The notes: generated by a model not told the origin, from the letters alone. DNA of 64,000 nucleotides from CAYVUI01 sp964454745 (GCA_964454745.1 CAYVUI010000003.1:1-64000); one strand, 5' to 3'; shown: positions 34,645 through 44,419, counted from the first letter of the stretch. Translations and numbers: made by a program.

Positions 34645-36381
34645 ATGCAGATTAAGAAAGGAATTGCGGTATCACCGGGCATTGCAATCAGCAAGCCGCT
34701 GGTGATCGATTCACGGGATTACCGGATCCCGCGGCGTGCGATTATGCCCTCTGAAAAAGAGCCGCAGATCCGCCGTGTGCGCAATGCCTTTGCCAAAGCG
34801 ATTAAGGAATTAAGCAAGCTCGAACAGGAAAAAGGCGTCGAGGGCGGTTCCATCAAGGATATCTTTGCCGTCCACCTTCGCTTTCTGCGCGACAAGAGCT
34901 TTAAAAAGCGAATCACCGAATTTGTCGAAAATGAAATGGTCACCGCCGAATACGCCGTCTCGACCATCCTGCGTGAGATCGCCTCTCACTTTGCCGGGAT
35001 CGACGATCCCTACATCAGTGAACGTGCCGCGGATATCTTTGATATTGAGCGCCGACTGCTGACCCATCTGCTCGGGAAAGTCAACGAAAAGGTCGAGCAC
35101 CTCTCCGAAGAGGTCGTCGTGATCGCCCATGACCTGACCCCGACACAGACGGCAAGCTTCAACCGGACATTCGTCAAGGGCTTTGCAACCGACGCGGGCG
35201 GACGAACCAGCCACACGGCAATTGTCGCCCGGTCCATGGGCATCCCCGCGGTCGTAGCCCTCGAAGACGTCACCTCCGTGGTCACGGCAAACAGTACGGT
35301 CATCATCGACGGCAACCGCGGCGTCGTCGTGGTTGATCCCGATGAGGCCACGATCGAGCAGTACCGCCAGTACGCGGTCGATTTCACCCGCCTCGAACAC
35401 GAGCTCGATACCCTGCGGGACAAACCCGCGGTCACCCGTGACGGGATGGAAATCCAACTGCTCGGAAATATCGAGTTTCCCGACGAGGCACAACTGGCCC
35501 GCGACAAAGGCGCCGGCGGCATTGGGCTTTATCGAACCGAGTTCCTCTACCTCTACAGCGGAAGTGAGCCGACCGAAGAGGACCACTACGAGGCCTATGT
35601 CGAAACCATCCGCATCTTCAAGGACCAGCCCGTTGTCATCCGCACGATGGACCTCGGTGCCGACAAGATCGCCTATGACAAGCAGCTTTATGTCGAATCC
35701 AACCCGGTACTGGGCCTTCGTTCCATCCGTTTCTGCCTGCAGAATTTGACCATGTTCAAGACCCAGCTTCGCGCACTGCTGCGGGCCTCGGTCATGGGCA
35801 ATATCCGCATCATGTTCCCGCTGATCTCGAACCTCCAGGAACTGCGCCAGGCAAAAATGATCCTGCATGATGTCATGGAAGACCTGGACGAATATGCCGT
35901 ACCCTACAATCCCAAAACACCGGTCGGAATCATGGTCGAAACGCCCAGTGCCGCACTGACCAGCAGCCTGCTGGCCCGGGATTCCGACTTTTTCAGCATC
36001 GGCACCAACGACCTGATCCAGTACACCCTCGCGGTCGACAGGGCCAACGAAAAGGTCTCCGGGCTCTATTCCGCGGCCGACCCGGCGGTTCTGCGCCTCT
36101 TGCGAAGCATCGTTCACGATGCCGCCAAGGCAAAGATCGGCCTGAGCGTCTGCGGCGAAGTCGCCTCGGACCCAACCTACATTATGCTGCTGCTGGGCAT
36201 GGGCGTGCGAACGCTCTCCCTCGCGCCGCCGATGATCCCCGAGATCAAGCAGGTCATCCGCTCGGTCACGATCGAGGAATGCAACCTCATCGCACGCAAA
36301 GTGCTGACCATGGATTCCCAGCGGCAAATCAAAAACTTTATTCGCGATGCGACAACTCGGATCCTGCCGGAGGCTTTTTGA
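34645..36381 (+). CDS. ptsI: PTS enzyme I (PEP-protein phosphotransferase)
   Basis: Autophosphorylates from phosphoenolpyruvate and passes phosphate to HPr. The 578-residue protein has the N-terminal HPr-binding helical domain, the swivelling domain with the active His in GGRTSHTAIVARSMGIPAVV, and the PEP-binding barrel with GIGLYRTEFLYL, IRTMDLGADK and the catalytic Cys in GLSVCGEVASDP. It lacks a GAF domain, so it is PtsI-like rather than PtsP-like in architecture. GGAAAG is 6-11 bases upstream of the ATG. Confidence 0.95.
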   Translation: MQIKKGIAVSPGIAISKPLVIDSRDYRIPRRAIMPSEKEPQIRRVRNAFAKAIKELSKLEQEKGVEGGSIKDIFAVHLRFLRDKSFKKRITEFVENEMVTAEYAVSTILREIASHFAGIDDPYISERAADIFDIERRLLTHLLGKVNEKVEHLSEEVVVIAHDLTPTQTASFNRTFVKGFATDAGGRTSHTAIVARSMGIPAVVALEDVTSVVTANSTVIIDGNRGVVVVDPDEATIEQYRQYAVDFTRLEHELDTLRDKPAVTRDGMEIQLLGNIEFPDEAQLARDKGAGGIGLYRTEFLYLYSGSEPTEEDHYEAYVETIRIFKDQPVVIRTMDLGADKIAYDKQLYVESNPVLGLRSIRFCLQNLTMFKTQLRALLRASVMGNIRIMFPLISNLQELRQAKMILHDVMEDLDEYAVPYNPKTPVGIMVETPSAALTSSLLARDSDFFSIGTNDLIQYTLAVDRANEKVSGLYSAADPAVLRLLRSIVHDAAKAKIGLSVCGEVASDPTYIMLLLGMGVRTLSLAPPMIPEIKQVIRSVTIEECNLIARKVLTMDSQRQIKNFIRDATTRILPEAF

Positions 36382-36385
36382 TCCC

Positions 36386-37057
36386 ATGTCTGATTCCAAA
36401 AGCCAACTGGTGATTCACTTTGATATGTACGGCCTGGTCCGCTATCTTTCCCACCGCGAAACCATGGACATGATGGCCCGTTCGCTGACCCGGGCCGAGA
36501 TTCCCGTGGCCTACTCGCAGGGCTTCAACCCCCGTCCACGGCTGAGCCTCCCGTTGCCGCGAACAACCGGTGTCGAAACCCGCGGCGATCTCCTTCTGGC
36601 CGTACTGGCCCGCCCGGAGGAAATCTCCTGCGAAGACATGCACCGCAGGCTCGCTCGACAGCTCCCGGCAGGCTGTACAATCCAAAATGCCGAAATTGAA
36701 ACCCCCGCCCGCAAATGGTATCCCGACCGGGTTGAATACCGGCTGGGATTAAACAATACAAATGAACTTTCCATGTCAACTGATCGGCAGGCCATTGATG
36801 CAAAGGTCCGCTCCCTGCTCAAGCAGGAACAGATCGAAGTGCTCCGCAACAGCCCCAAACGGCCCAAACCCAAAGCCTTCGACATCCGGCCCTATCTCGA
36901 GCGGCTCGAGGTGACACCCGCCGGAATCGAGGCGCTGTGCACCGTAAGCCAGCAGGGCACGGTCAAGGTTTCGGAACTGCTCGCGGTTCTCGGGATTCCC
37001 AAATCCCGGCTCGATGTGCCCATTGTCCGAACGGCGATGACCTGGAGATGGAACTAA
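36386..37057 (+). CDS. TIGR03936-type radical SAM-linked protein (DUF2344)
   Basis: A 223-residue protein of the family commonly encoded next to a B12-binding radical SAM protein and RNase G. Conserved features: VRYLSHRETMDMMARSLTRAEIPVAYSQGFNPRPRLSLPLP and a C-terminal PYLERLEV segment. Its biochemical role is not established. The usual radical SAM partner is not adjacent: EI lies directly upstream (4-base gap) and RNase G 38 bases downstream. ATG 36386 follows GGAGG at 36369-36373 by 12 bases. Confidence 0.88.
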   Translation: MSDSKSQLVIHFDMYGLVRYLSHRETMDMMARSLTRAEIPVAYSQGFNPRPRLSLPLPRTTGVETRGDLLLAVLARPEEISCEDMHRRLARQLPAGCTIQNAEIETPARKWYPDRVEYRLGLNNTNELSMSTDRQAIDAKVRSLLKQEQIEVLRNSPKRPKPKAFDIRPYLERLEVTPAGIEALCTVSQQGTVKVSELLAVLGIPKSRLDVPIVRTAMTWRWN

Positions 37058-37095
37058 CAAAACAGCAAAGACACCCAGAGAGGAAACAGAACAAA

Positions 37096-38652
37096 ATGTC
37101 AAAAGAAATGCTCATCAATGTCGCCGAGCAGGAAGAATGCCGAATCGCAGTCATCGACAACGGCAAGCTCGACGAGCTGTACACCGAACGCACGAATGTG
37201 ATCTCCCACGTCGGCAATATCTACAAGGGCCGCGTCGTCAATATCGAGCCGGGCATCCAGGCGGCGTTCATCGACTTTGGAATCAACAAGAACGGTTTCT
37301 TGCACATCAGCGACCTGCATCCCCGCTACTTCAGCAAGAGAGACGAGGGGGTAAAAGAGAAAATCGGCAAGCGAAAGTCTCTTAAGGAGCGTCCCCTCAT
37401 TCAGAAGTGCCTGAAAAAAGGCAATGAGGTCGTCATCCAGGTCACCAAGGAAGGGATCAATACCAAGGGACCGACCCTGAGTACCTACCTGTCGCTGCCG
37501 GGCAAATATGTCGTGATGATGCCCTGGATGAACCGAATGGGCGTCTCGCAGAAGATCGAGGACGAAAATGAGCGGGCCCGCCTCAAAAAAATTCTCGACC
37601 AGACCAAGGTCCCCAAAGATACCGGCTTTATCCTTCGTACCGCCGCCATGGGCGCGACCAAACGCGAAATCCAGAACGACATCTCCTACCTGTCGCGGCT
37701 GTGGAGCGCGATCAAAAAACGAGTCGATAACTCATCGGCACCCTGCGAGATTTACCAGGAATCCGACCTGGTCATCCGCAGTGTCCGCGACATCTTCAAC
37801 AGCAAAATCCGCAAGATCATCTGCGATTCCGAGCCGGTATCCAAGCGCGTCCGGGATTTTCTTTCAATCGTTCAGCCGCGTCTCAAACGCCGCGTCAGCT
37901 TTTACGACCACAAGGAACCGCTGTTCCACAAATACGGGATCGAGCGGGAGATCGACCGCATTCAGTCCAGCCGCGTGGAACTCAAGAGCGGCGGCTCGCT
38001 GGTCATCGAACAGACCGAGGCCCTGGTCGCCATCGATGTCAACAGCGGCAAATACCGCAAGCACGAGAACGCCGAAAAAACCGCCCTCAAGATCAATATC
38101 GAAGCCGCCTCGGAAATCGTCCGCCAGCTCAAGCTTCGCGATATGGGGGGCCTGATTATCTGCGATTTCATCGACATGCGCGACAGCAAGAACCGCAGGG
38201 AAGTGGAAAAGCATTTCCGCGACGAACTCAAAAATGACCGTGCCCGCTCACGCGTACTCAAGATCAGCGCCTTTGGCCTGATCGAGCTGACCCGCCAGCG
38301 AATCCGGCCCTCGCTCCAGTCGAGCACCTATCTAAAGTGCCCCCACTGTGACGGCCGCGGCTACATCAAAACCTACGAGTCGCAGTCCATCGAGATCATG
38401 CGGCTGCTCAACCTGGCCACCTCCCGCAGGGACATCCGCCGTATTGAGGTATCCGTCACCGACAAAGTCGCCGAATACATTCAGAACACCAAACGATCCC
38501 TGCTGGCCAAAATGGAAACCGATACCGAAAAGATTATTTATATTTCGACCGACAGAAACATGCTCTCCCAGAATTATCAGTTCACCTGTTACGATGACCG
38601 GGGAAGCGTCGTGAATTTCGAAACAGGCAGCAAAGAACCCGCAGCAGGATAA
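37096..38652 (+). CDS. rng: Ribonuclease G/E family endonuclease
   Basis: Cleaves single-stranded RNA near 5' monophosphorylated ends, in rRNA maturation and mRNA decay. The 518-residue catalytic protein has an S1 domain (VGNIYKGRVVNIEPGIQAAFIDFG), the metal-binding Asps in VAIDVNSGKY and IICDFIDM, and the zinc-link CPHC (LKCPHCDGRGY). It lacks the long RNase E C-terminal scaffold. ATG 37096 fits RNase G N-termini (MSKEMLINVAEQEECRIAV); the frame is open upstream into the previous gene. Confidence 0.93.
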   Translation: MSKEMLINVAEQEECRIAVIDNGKLDELYTERTNVISHVGNIYKGRVVNIEPGIQAAFIDFGINKNGFLHISDLHPRYFSKRDEGVKEKIGKRKSLKERPLIQKCLKKGNEVVIQVTKEGINTKGPTLSTYLSLPGKYVVMMPWMNRMGVSQKIEDENERARLKKILDQTKVPKDTGFILRTAAMGATKREIQNDISYLSRLWSAIKKRVDNSSAPCEIYQESDLVIRSVRDIFNSKIRKIICDSEPVSKRVRDFLSIVQPRLKRRVSFYDHKEPLFHKYGIEREIDRIQSSRVELKSGGSLVIEQTEALVAIDVNSGKYRKHENAEKTALKINIEAASEIVRQLKLRDMGGLIICDFIDMRDSKNRREVEKHFRDELKNDRARSRVLKISAFGLIELTRQRIRPSLQSSTYLKCPHCDGRGYIKTYESQSIEIMRLLNLATSRRDIRRIEVSVTDKVAEYIQNTKRSLLAKMETDTEKIIYISTDRNMLSQNYQFTCYDDRGSVVNFETGSKEPAAG

Positions 38653-38662
38653 GGGATTTGTG

Positions 38663-39700
38663 ATGGAGCGAAACACCGAGCAGCAAATACAACCCGTTGC
38701 AGACATCGAAACTCCAAAAATGAACCTGGATTTCGCCCGGGAGGTCCTGACCATGGAATCTAAAGCCGTCGCCGGCCTGATTGATCTCGTGGAGGATTCT
38801 TTTGTCCGGGCAGCGGAATGCATGTACGAATGTGCACGCCACAACGGCAGTGTCATCGTCACCGGCGTAGGAAAAGCCGGCATCATCGGCTCCAAGATGA
38901 GCGCAACCCTCTCCTCCACGGGTACCCCCAGCCACTTTCTTCACCCCGCCGAAGCCGTTCACGGAGACCTCGGGCGTGTTCAGCCGCGGGATGTAATCCT
39001 GGCCCTTAGCCACAGCGGCGAAAGCGAAGAAATTCTGCGACTGATCGACCCGATCAAGCAGCGGGAAATCACCCTGATTTCGATCACCGGCGACGAAAAA
39101 TCCCGCCTGGCCCGCCACAGCGATATCTCGCTTTGTATGGGCAAACTTCAGGAGGCATGCCCCCTGGGCCTGGCACCCAGCGTTTCGACCACCTGCATGC
39201 TCGCCCTGGGCGACGCACTGGCCCTGACGATTATGAAGGCCCGCCAATTCGGCCCGGAAGATTACGCACGATTCCACCCCGGCGGGGCCCTCGGCGCCAA
39301 ACTGATGACCGTCGGCCAGACGGCCATGTTCCAGAAGGGCCAGTCCCTGCCGATCGCCGCCGAAAACGATACCATACGGGAGATGCTCGAAAAATCCGAA
39401 ACCCTCAAGCGCCGCGGGGCGATCATGGTCGTGGATGCTGCGGGAAAACTTTCCGGCATCATCACCGACGGCGACCTGCGAAGGTCCATGGTCCACCACG
39501 GCAGCGAAATGCTCGAGATGACAGCAGCCCAAATCATGACCCCGGACTGTAAACGCGTTCGCGAGGACACCCTCGCCGCCGAAGCGATGGCCATCTTCCA
39601 CAAGCACCGGATCGACGAACTGCCCGTCGTCGACGAAGAAAACAAACCCGTAGGACTGATCGACGTACAGGACATCGTCGCGATCAAGATCGTCGGATAA
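38663..39700 (+). CDS. kdsD: Arabinose-5-phosphate isomerase (KpsF/GutQ/KdsD)
   Basis: Converts ribulose-5-phosphate to arabinose-5-phosphate, the first step of KDO synthesis. The 345-residue protein has a SIS domain (VTGVGKAGIIGSKMSATLSSTGTPS, HGDLGRV, ALSHSGESEEI) and two C-terminal CBS motifs (AIMVVDAAGKLSGIITDGDLRR and LPVVDEENKPVGLIDVQDI). ATG 38663 follows AAGGG by 8 bases; a GTG just before it is less suitable. kdsC follows after 24 bases. Confidence 0.93.
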   Translation: MERNTEQQIQPVADIETPKMNLDFAREVLTMESKAVAGLIDLVEDSFVRAAECMYECARHNGSVIVTGVGKAGIIGSKMSATLSSTGTPSHFLHPAEAVHGDLGRVQPRDVILALSHSGESEEILRLIDPIKQREITLISITGDEKSRLARHSDISLCMGKLQEACPLGLAPSVSTTCMLALGDALALTIMKARQFGPEDYARFHPGGALGAKLMTVGQTAMFQKGQSLPIAAENDTIREMLEKSETLKRRGAIMVVDAAGKLSGIITDGDLRRSMVHHGSEMLEMTAAQIMTPDCKRVREDTLAAEAMAIFHKHRIDELPVVDEENKPVGLIDVQDIVAIKIVG

Positions 39701-39724
39701 GAAAGGATACACCGGAAACCAGAT

Positions 39725-40249
39725 ATGGACGCACTCAAAGAAAAACTGGCCAGAATCGAACTGCTGATCCTCGATGTAGACGGTGTACTGACCGACGGTC
39801 GGATCATTATCGATGAAAACGGCATCGAGCAGAAAAATTTCCACGTCGCTGACGGTCACCGCATCCGCATGTGGCAGCGCAGCGGCAAAAAAACCGCCAT
39901 CATTTCCGGGCGCACCAGCGGGGCGACCGCCCAGCGGGCCAAACAGCTCGAAATCGACGAGGTCCTCCAGGGCTGCCACAAAAAACTGCCCGCGTATGAA
40001 TCCCTGCTCGAAAAACTCAAACTCACACCCGAGCAGACCGCTTACGTCGGCGATGACCTGATGGACATCCCCCTGGTCCGCCGCGCAGGCTTTGGCGTTG
40101 CCGTCGCAAATGCCTCGCAGGAACTGCTGCCGTATGCCGATTATGTCACCCAGACAAGACCCGGTTTCGGAGCGGTAGGGGAGGTCATCGAATTCATCCT
40201 CAAGCAGACCGGCCGATGGGACAAACTGATGGAACGATATCTCGTATAA
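39725..40249 (+). CDS. kdsC: KDO-8-phosphate phosphatase (HAD family)
   Basis: Dephosphorylates KDO-8-phosphate. This 174-residue C0-type HAD phosphatase shows ILDVDGVLTDG (nucleophile and acid Asps), IISGRTS, the Lys in CHKKLPAYE and YVGDDLMDIPLV. It has no cap domain, as in tetrameric KdsC. It lies between kdsD and the LptC/OstA-like gene, the same order as in enterobacteria. Presence of KDO genes implies a lipopolysaccharide-like outer membrane. Confidence 0.93.
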   Translation: MDALKEKLARIELLILDVDGVLTDGRIIIDENGIEQKNFHVADGHRIRMWQRSGKKTAIISGRTSGATAQRAKQLEIDEVLQGCHKKLPAYESLLEKLKLTPEQTAYVGDDLMDIPLVRRAGFGVAVANASQELLPYADYVTQTRPGFGAVGEVIEFILKQTGRWDKLMERYLV

Positions 40250-40262
40250 GGAAAAGACTCAC

Positions 40263-43115
40263 GTGAAACCGATTACCCGAAAAATACGCGTCTTTATCAT
40301 CGCCCTCTTAAGCGTGGCCGCCATCGTGCTTTTGTATGTACTGTTCTTCGGCAGTCCCACGATCCGGATTGACACCGACGATGCCGGCCAGGATGTCGAA
40401 ATGCACCGCGTCGGGGAAAATGCCCCCACCTTCGCCGACACCAGAATCGGCGGGGCCGCACTGACTGAGTTCCGCCAGGTGGACAAGGAAACCGGCGAGG
40501 TCAAGCGCGTCTTCGGGTTTGAAAAGCTGCTCAATCCCCGCCAGCGGGGCCCGCACATGGACCTGCTCCGCCCCTACATGCACCTCTACCAGGGCAAGTA
40601 CAAGTACGAGATCCGCTCAGATACCGGCATGGTCGAGGTCCAGGAAGTCGCAGGAACCCTGACCCCCAAAAGCGCCCGCCTGACCCAGAATGTCACCATC
40701 TACATCAAGGACAAAACCGACCCGGACACGATCCTCGGCACCATCTACATGGAGCACCTCGATTACGAAAGCGACCGCTCGCAGTTTTCCACCCTCGGGC
40801 CGATTGAAATGCACTCCGAACAGGCCAGGCTTACCGGCCGCGGAATGACCCTGATCTACAACGAACCGGGCAACCGCCTCGAATATCTCGAAATCCCCGA
40901 AATCGACCAAATCGTCTTAATGAACATTTCCGATCCCGGCTCCTCCCAGTCGTCCGGCCAGGCCTCAGCTCCCGCCCAAACTGATCCGGCGTCTCCGGCC
41001 GATCCCCTTGAGACAACACCGCAAAACCCAGACCCCGCCACGCAGGATACACCCGAAAAAATCTATTACGAATGCGAACTGACCGAAGACGTCCGCATCG
41101 AGTACGGCCCGGACATCATTATCGATGCCGACGAGAAACTGACCCTGCGAAACATCCTCTTCGGCGACGACCAGTCACAGCCGGACCAAACACCCGCTGT
41201 CTCCCAGCAAAACGACCGGCCTTCACTCGCGGATTCCACCGGCAAAGAGGCGCCGCAAAAAGAGCAGCCGGACAATGACAGCGAAGAGCAAACCATCGAA
41301 GTCGTCGTGACCTGCCGAGGCGCAATGACCATTAAACCCATGCAACTGGCCCAATCCTCTCTCCCGGCCCCCCAGCGGCTGATCGAATTGTTCGGCACCC
41401 CCGTGCGTGTCCAGCAGATCGTCACCGCCTCGCAGGGAACCAAAGTCCACGAAGTCGCCCAGTGTGCCCGCCTGGCCTGGAACATGGATTCCGAAGTCAT
41501 GAGCATGTTCACCGACACCCGCAGCGACAAAATCAAACTCCGTCTCGACGAAGAACGCTCCGGACTCGAAACCGCAGGCCACCTCAAGTGGTACCGCGCC
41601 AACAATTCCGCCCGCATCTTCGGACCGGGCAAGCTGCTGCGGTACAGCGATAAAAACACGCCCGCACAAACCGCCATAGAATCCGAAATGAACTTTCAGG
41701 GCGTAATGGACCTGTTCTTCGCCCAGGCGTCCGATCCGCAAAAGACGCAAAGCTTCGTACTCAAAAAAGCCCAGTTCGCCGGCGGATTCCAGGCAAAGGT
41801 CAACCGCGAAAGCCCGGCCTACATGTCCGCAAGCAGTGCCGATTTTCTCTTCGATCACGCCAACCGTCTCGATCAGGCCGATCTCCGCGGGGACGTAAAT
41901 TTCATCTCCGAAGAATCCGGGCAGAATTCCTCCATGCGGTCGGATCAGGCCAAACTCCTGTTCAAGGATGACAACCAGCTTCGCCGGGCGGACATGGCCG
42001 GCGATGTCCGGCTAAACTCTCCCGACGGCTCCCTCAAGACCGAAAACGCACAGGTCCTCTTCGCGATGGATGCCGCGACTGGCACCAGCACCCCCATTAT
42101 GTTCCATGCCACCGCGCCATCCGTACTGGAGACAAGCTCTTCCTCCAATGAACCCCAGAAAACGCATCTCAAAGCACGCCGGATCGATTATGACCTGGTC
42201 ACTGCCAATGCCGTCGCCGCCGGCCCGGTCGAGTTCTCCTTTTACCCCGAACCGTCACAGGGCCAGGCCGATGCCCCCATGTCCAGCCAGGTACCGATTG
42301 TGATTACCGCAACACGCAATGCCAGGTTTTTCTCCAGGCAAAACCGGGCCGAATTTCACGGTGATGTCGTGGCGGAAAGAAAAGACATCCGCTCGGAATT
42401 TACCCAAACCGATACCTGCAAGGGCGATACCCTGATCGTAAACCTCGGCCCCAACCAGGGCCTCAAAGATGTCACCATGCTCGGAGAGAAAGTCTTCTTC
42501 GATACGATCCGAAAGAAGCTCAGCCAAACCATCAGCCAGGTACGCCTCAAGTGCATCCAGCTTGACTACGACGAATTCTCACGCGAAATCCTCGCCCACG
42601 GCCCCGGCAGTATCGAGGTCAACAACGAAAACGCCGCTGCCAAATCTGACGACGAAAACGCGGACCGCTTCTCCCTGAACAATCCCTGTTTTGCAAGGAT
42701 TGACGGCTTCAACCAGCTCGAATGGAAACTCGACGAGAACCTGCTCGACGCCCGCGCAAAAGACCAGTCGATCCACATCGGCTACTGGCCCATCGAAGAC
42801 GGCGAAATGGGCCAGGTCGTCCATGCAAGCAGCACACACGTCATCGCGGAATTTTATCAAACGCTCGAAGGACGAAATGAACTCAAAAAACTCCGCGCCT
42901 TTGACGGCGTGGAATACCGGGAAGAGAACGCAAATGAACTCATCGGCGATGTACTGGTGTACCTGCCCGCCGAGCAGCTCATTACCGTAGACGGCACCGA
43001 CAACTCGCCGTGCCTGGTCAACGGCGCAAGGGTAGACCGGATTCGCTACCACCTCGATACCGGGAAAATTACCTCAACGATCCCCACAACCCCCGGGGCG
43101 CTTTCCGCTCCCTGA
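40263..43115 (+). CDS. Large LptC/OstA-like lipopolysaccharide transport protein
   Basis: A 950-residue protein with one N-terminal membrane anchor (about residues 9-29) and a long beta-rich periplasmic region. Residues ~75-215 follow the LptC pattern (LRPYMHLYQGKYKYEIRSDTG, then SARLTQNVTIYIKD, then EMHSEQARLTGRGMTLIYN). Residues ~650-850 resemble the LptA/OstA jellyroll (FHGDVVAERKDIRSEF, GDTLIVNLGPNQGLKDVTMLG, KLKCIQLDYDE-like strands). A Pro/Gln-rich linker lies near 225-275. LptC is normally about 190 residues. Position after kdsD-kdsC supports the assignment. The start is GTG 40263 with AGGA about 9 bases upstream. No lptB follows. Confidence 0.65.
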   Translation: MKPITRKIRVFIIALLSVAAIVLLYVLFFGSPTIRIDTDDAGQDVEMHRVGENAPTFADTRIGGAALTEFRQVDKETGEVKRVFGFEKLLNPRQRGPHMDLLRPYMHLYQGKYKYEIRSDTGMVEVQEVAGTLTPKSARLTQNVTIYIKDKTDPDTILGTIYMEHLDYESDRSQFSTLGPIEMHSEQARLTGRGMTLIYNEPGNRLEYLEIPEIDQIVLMNISDPGSSQSSGQASAPAQTDPASPADPLETTPQNPDPATQDTPEKIYYECELTEDVRIEYGPDIIIDADEKLTLRNILFGDDQSQPDQTPAVSQQNDRPSLADSTGKEAPQKEQPDNDSEEQTIEVVVTCRGAMTIKPMQLAQSSLPAPQRLIELFGTPVRVQQIVTASQGTKVHEVAQCARLAWNMDSEVMSMFTDTRSDKIKLRLDEERSGLETAGHLKWYRANNSARIFGPGKLLRYSDKNTPAQTAIESEMNFQGVMDLFFAQASDPQKTQSFVLKKAQFAGGFQAKVNRESPAYMSASSADFLFDHANRLDQADLRGDVNFISEESGQNSSMRSDQAKLLFKDDNQLRRADMAGDVRLNSPDGSLKTENAQVLFAMDAATGTSTPIMFHATAPSVLETSSSSNEPQKTHLKARRIDYDLVTANAVAAGPVEFSFYPEPSQGQADAPMSSQVPIVITATRNARFFSRQNRAEFHGDVVAERKDIRSEFTQTDTCKGDTLIVNLGPNQGLKDVTMLGEKVFFDTIRKKLSQTISQVRLKCIQLDYDEFSREILAHGPGSIEVNNENAAAKSDDENADRFSLNNPCFARIDGFNQLEWKLDENLLDARAKDQSIHIGYWPIEDGEMGQVVHASSTHVIAEFYQTLEGRNELKKLRAFDGVEYREENANELIGDVLVYLPAEQLITVDGTDNSPCLVNGARVDRIRYHLDTGKITSTIPTTPGALSAP

Positions 43116-43132
43116 CAGAACCCCCTCCGGCC

Positions 43133-44419
43133 CTACGCAGAGGGATCGGACACAGGTAGTTCCACAAAAAACCGCGTGCCTTTTCCCTCCTCGGATTCAC
43201 ACCGGATCGTCCCCTTGTGCCGTGCAAGAACCCGTTTGACAATCGTCAGGCCGATCCCCTCACCATCCTGATGCTGGCCCGCCTTGCGGATGCGGAAAAA
43301 AACATCGAAAACCTTGTCAATATAAGAGGGAGCAATCCCCACCCCGTTGTCCTCCACGATATATTGAATACCGTCCCCAACCCGTTCACAGGAGATCAGG
43401 ATTTGTCCCGGGCGGTCCGGGCTCTTGTATTTCACTGAATTGGAAATCAGGTTGCCAAATACCTGCGAGATCTGCGCCCGGTCTCCCCAACAGGGCAAAA
43501 GCTTCGAAGCCTCAAAAGTAATCCCTTCTTCATTGAATTCATAATGCATGCTCTGGGAGATTTCGCTGACAATCGCGTTCATATCCAATGGCTCAAAACG
43601 AAGGGCCGCCTTGCCCAGCCGAGCCAGCCGAAGCAGGGCACCCAAAAGGCTTTCAATCCGCTCAATTCCCGTAAAGATAAACTTCAGGTTCTCCGGCAAT
43701 TCCCTCTCGAACAACTGGGCCAGTTCCGGGTCGGATTCAATCAGTTTGTATTTCACACCCAGAATCGACTCAACTGATTGAGCCCACCGCTCCATTTCCT
43801 GCGAAAAGCCCTTGATATTCACAAGCGGCGTGCGAAGGTCGTGAGAGGCAATATGAATGATCCATTCCAGTTCGCGGTTTTTATCCTCAAGGTCTAATGA
43901 AAGCTGTTCCAGCTCTTTTTGCTGTTTCTCGCTGGCGGTAATCTCGCGGCCCACCATCAATATCCCGGAAACAACCGCTTGAGGACCAGTCAACGGAAAG
44001 GCACTCACATCCCAGATTTTACCATCTGTAGTATTGACCTGGCTGTAACAGGGCTGCTTGCTCTTGAGCGCACGGGTCGCAGGACAGGTGTCGCACTCAT
44101 TGGTACCGCAATGCCAGACGTCACTGCAAAGCTGCTCGTAAATCTCCTCGACATCTTTGCCCGAGTATTTAGCAGATGCCTCGTTACACCAGAGAATATG
44201 AAAATCCTGATCCATCAGGCTGATCAGTTCAGGCTCTTTCTGAGAATCATGAAAGAGATTTTTTTTACTGTTTTCATAATTCTCGAGATAACGGATCGCT
44301 TGCTTAGCGGAAGTGGGCTGACCGGGAAAGGTCCTCAAATTATCGTCAACGGGCAATTCGGGATCACTCTCTCCTGGCTTCCTGGCCTCAATTTCATTTG
44401 AACGTATTTGCTTTTCCAT
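43133..44419 (-). CDS. PAS-domain sensor histidine kinase, apparently cytoplasmic
   Basis: A 428-residue kinase without a membrane segment. A PAS domain (about residues 65-165) contains a Cys cluster (CSDVWHCGTNECDTCPATRA) that could bind metal or sense redox. A short coiled coil leads to the H-box ASHDLRTPL (phosphorylated His at about residue 193). The ATPase domain shows NLISNSVKY (N box), VEDNGVGIA (G1) and GEGIGLTIVKR (G2). No response regulator is adjacent, so it is an orphan. It converges with the LptC-like gene 17 bases away. Confidence 0.9.
   Translation of the reverse strand: MEKQIRSNEIEARKPGESDPELPVDDNLRTFPGQPTSAKQAIRYLENYENSKKNLFHDSQKEPELISLMDQDFHILWCNEASAKYSGKDVEEIYEQLCSDVWHCGTNECDTCPATRALKSKQPCYSQVNTTDGKIWDVSAFPLTGPQAVVSGILMVGREITASEKQQKELEQLSLDLEDKNRELEWIIHIASHDLRTPLVNIKGFSQEMERWAQSVESILGVKYKLIESDPELAQLFERELPENLKFIFTGIERIESLLGALLRLARLGKAALRFEPLDMNAIVSEISQSMHYEFNEEGITFEASKLLPCWGDRAQISQVFGNLISNSVKYKSPDRPGQILISCERVGDGIQYIVEDNGVGIAPSYIDKVFDVFFRIRKAGQHQDGEGIGLTIVKRVLARHKGTIRCESEEGKGTRFFVELPVSDPSA

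Noticed and set aside
34810..36399. 529-codon open frame antisense to enzyme I
   Set aside because: Exact shadow of ptsI; low-complexity Asp/Val/Gly composition, no ribosome site and no family features. The same holds for long antisense frames at 38582-39979, 8051-9325, 14390-15373 and 3603-4478.
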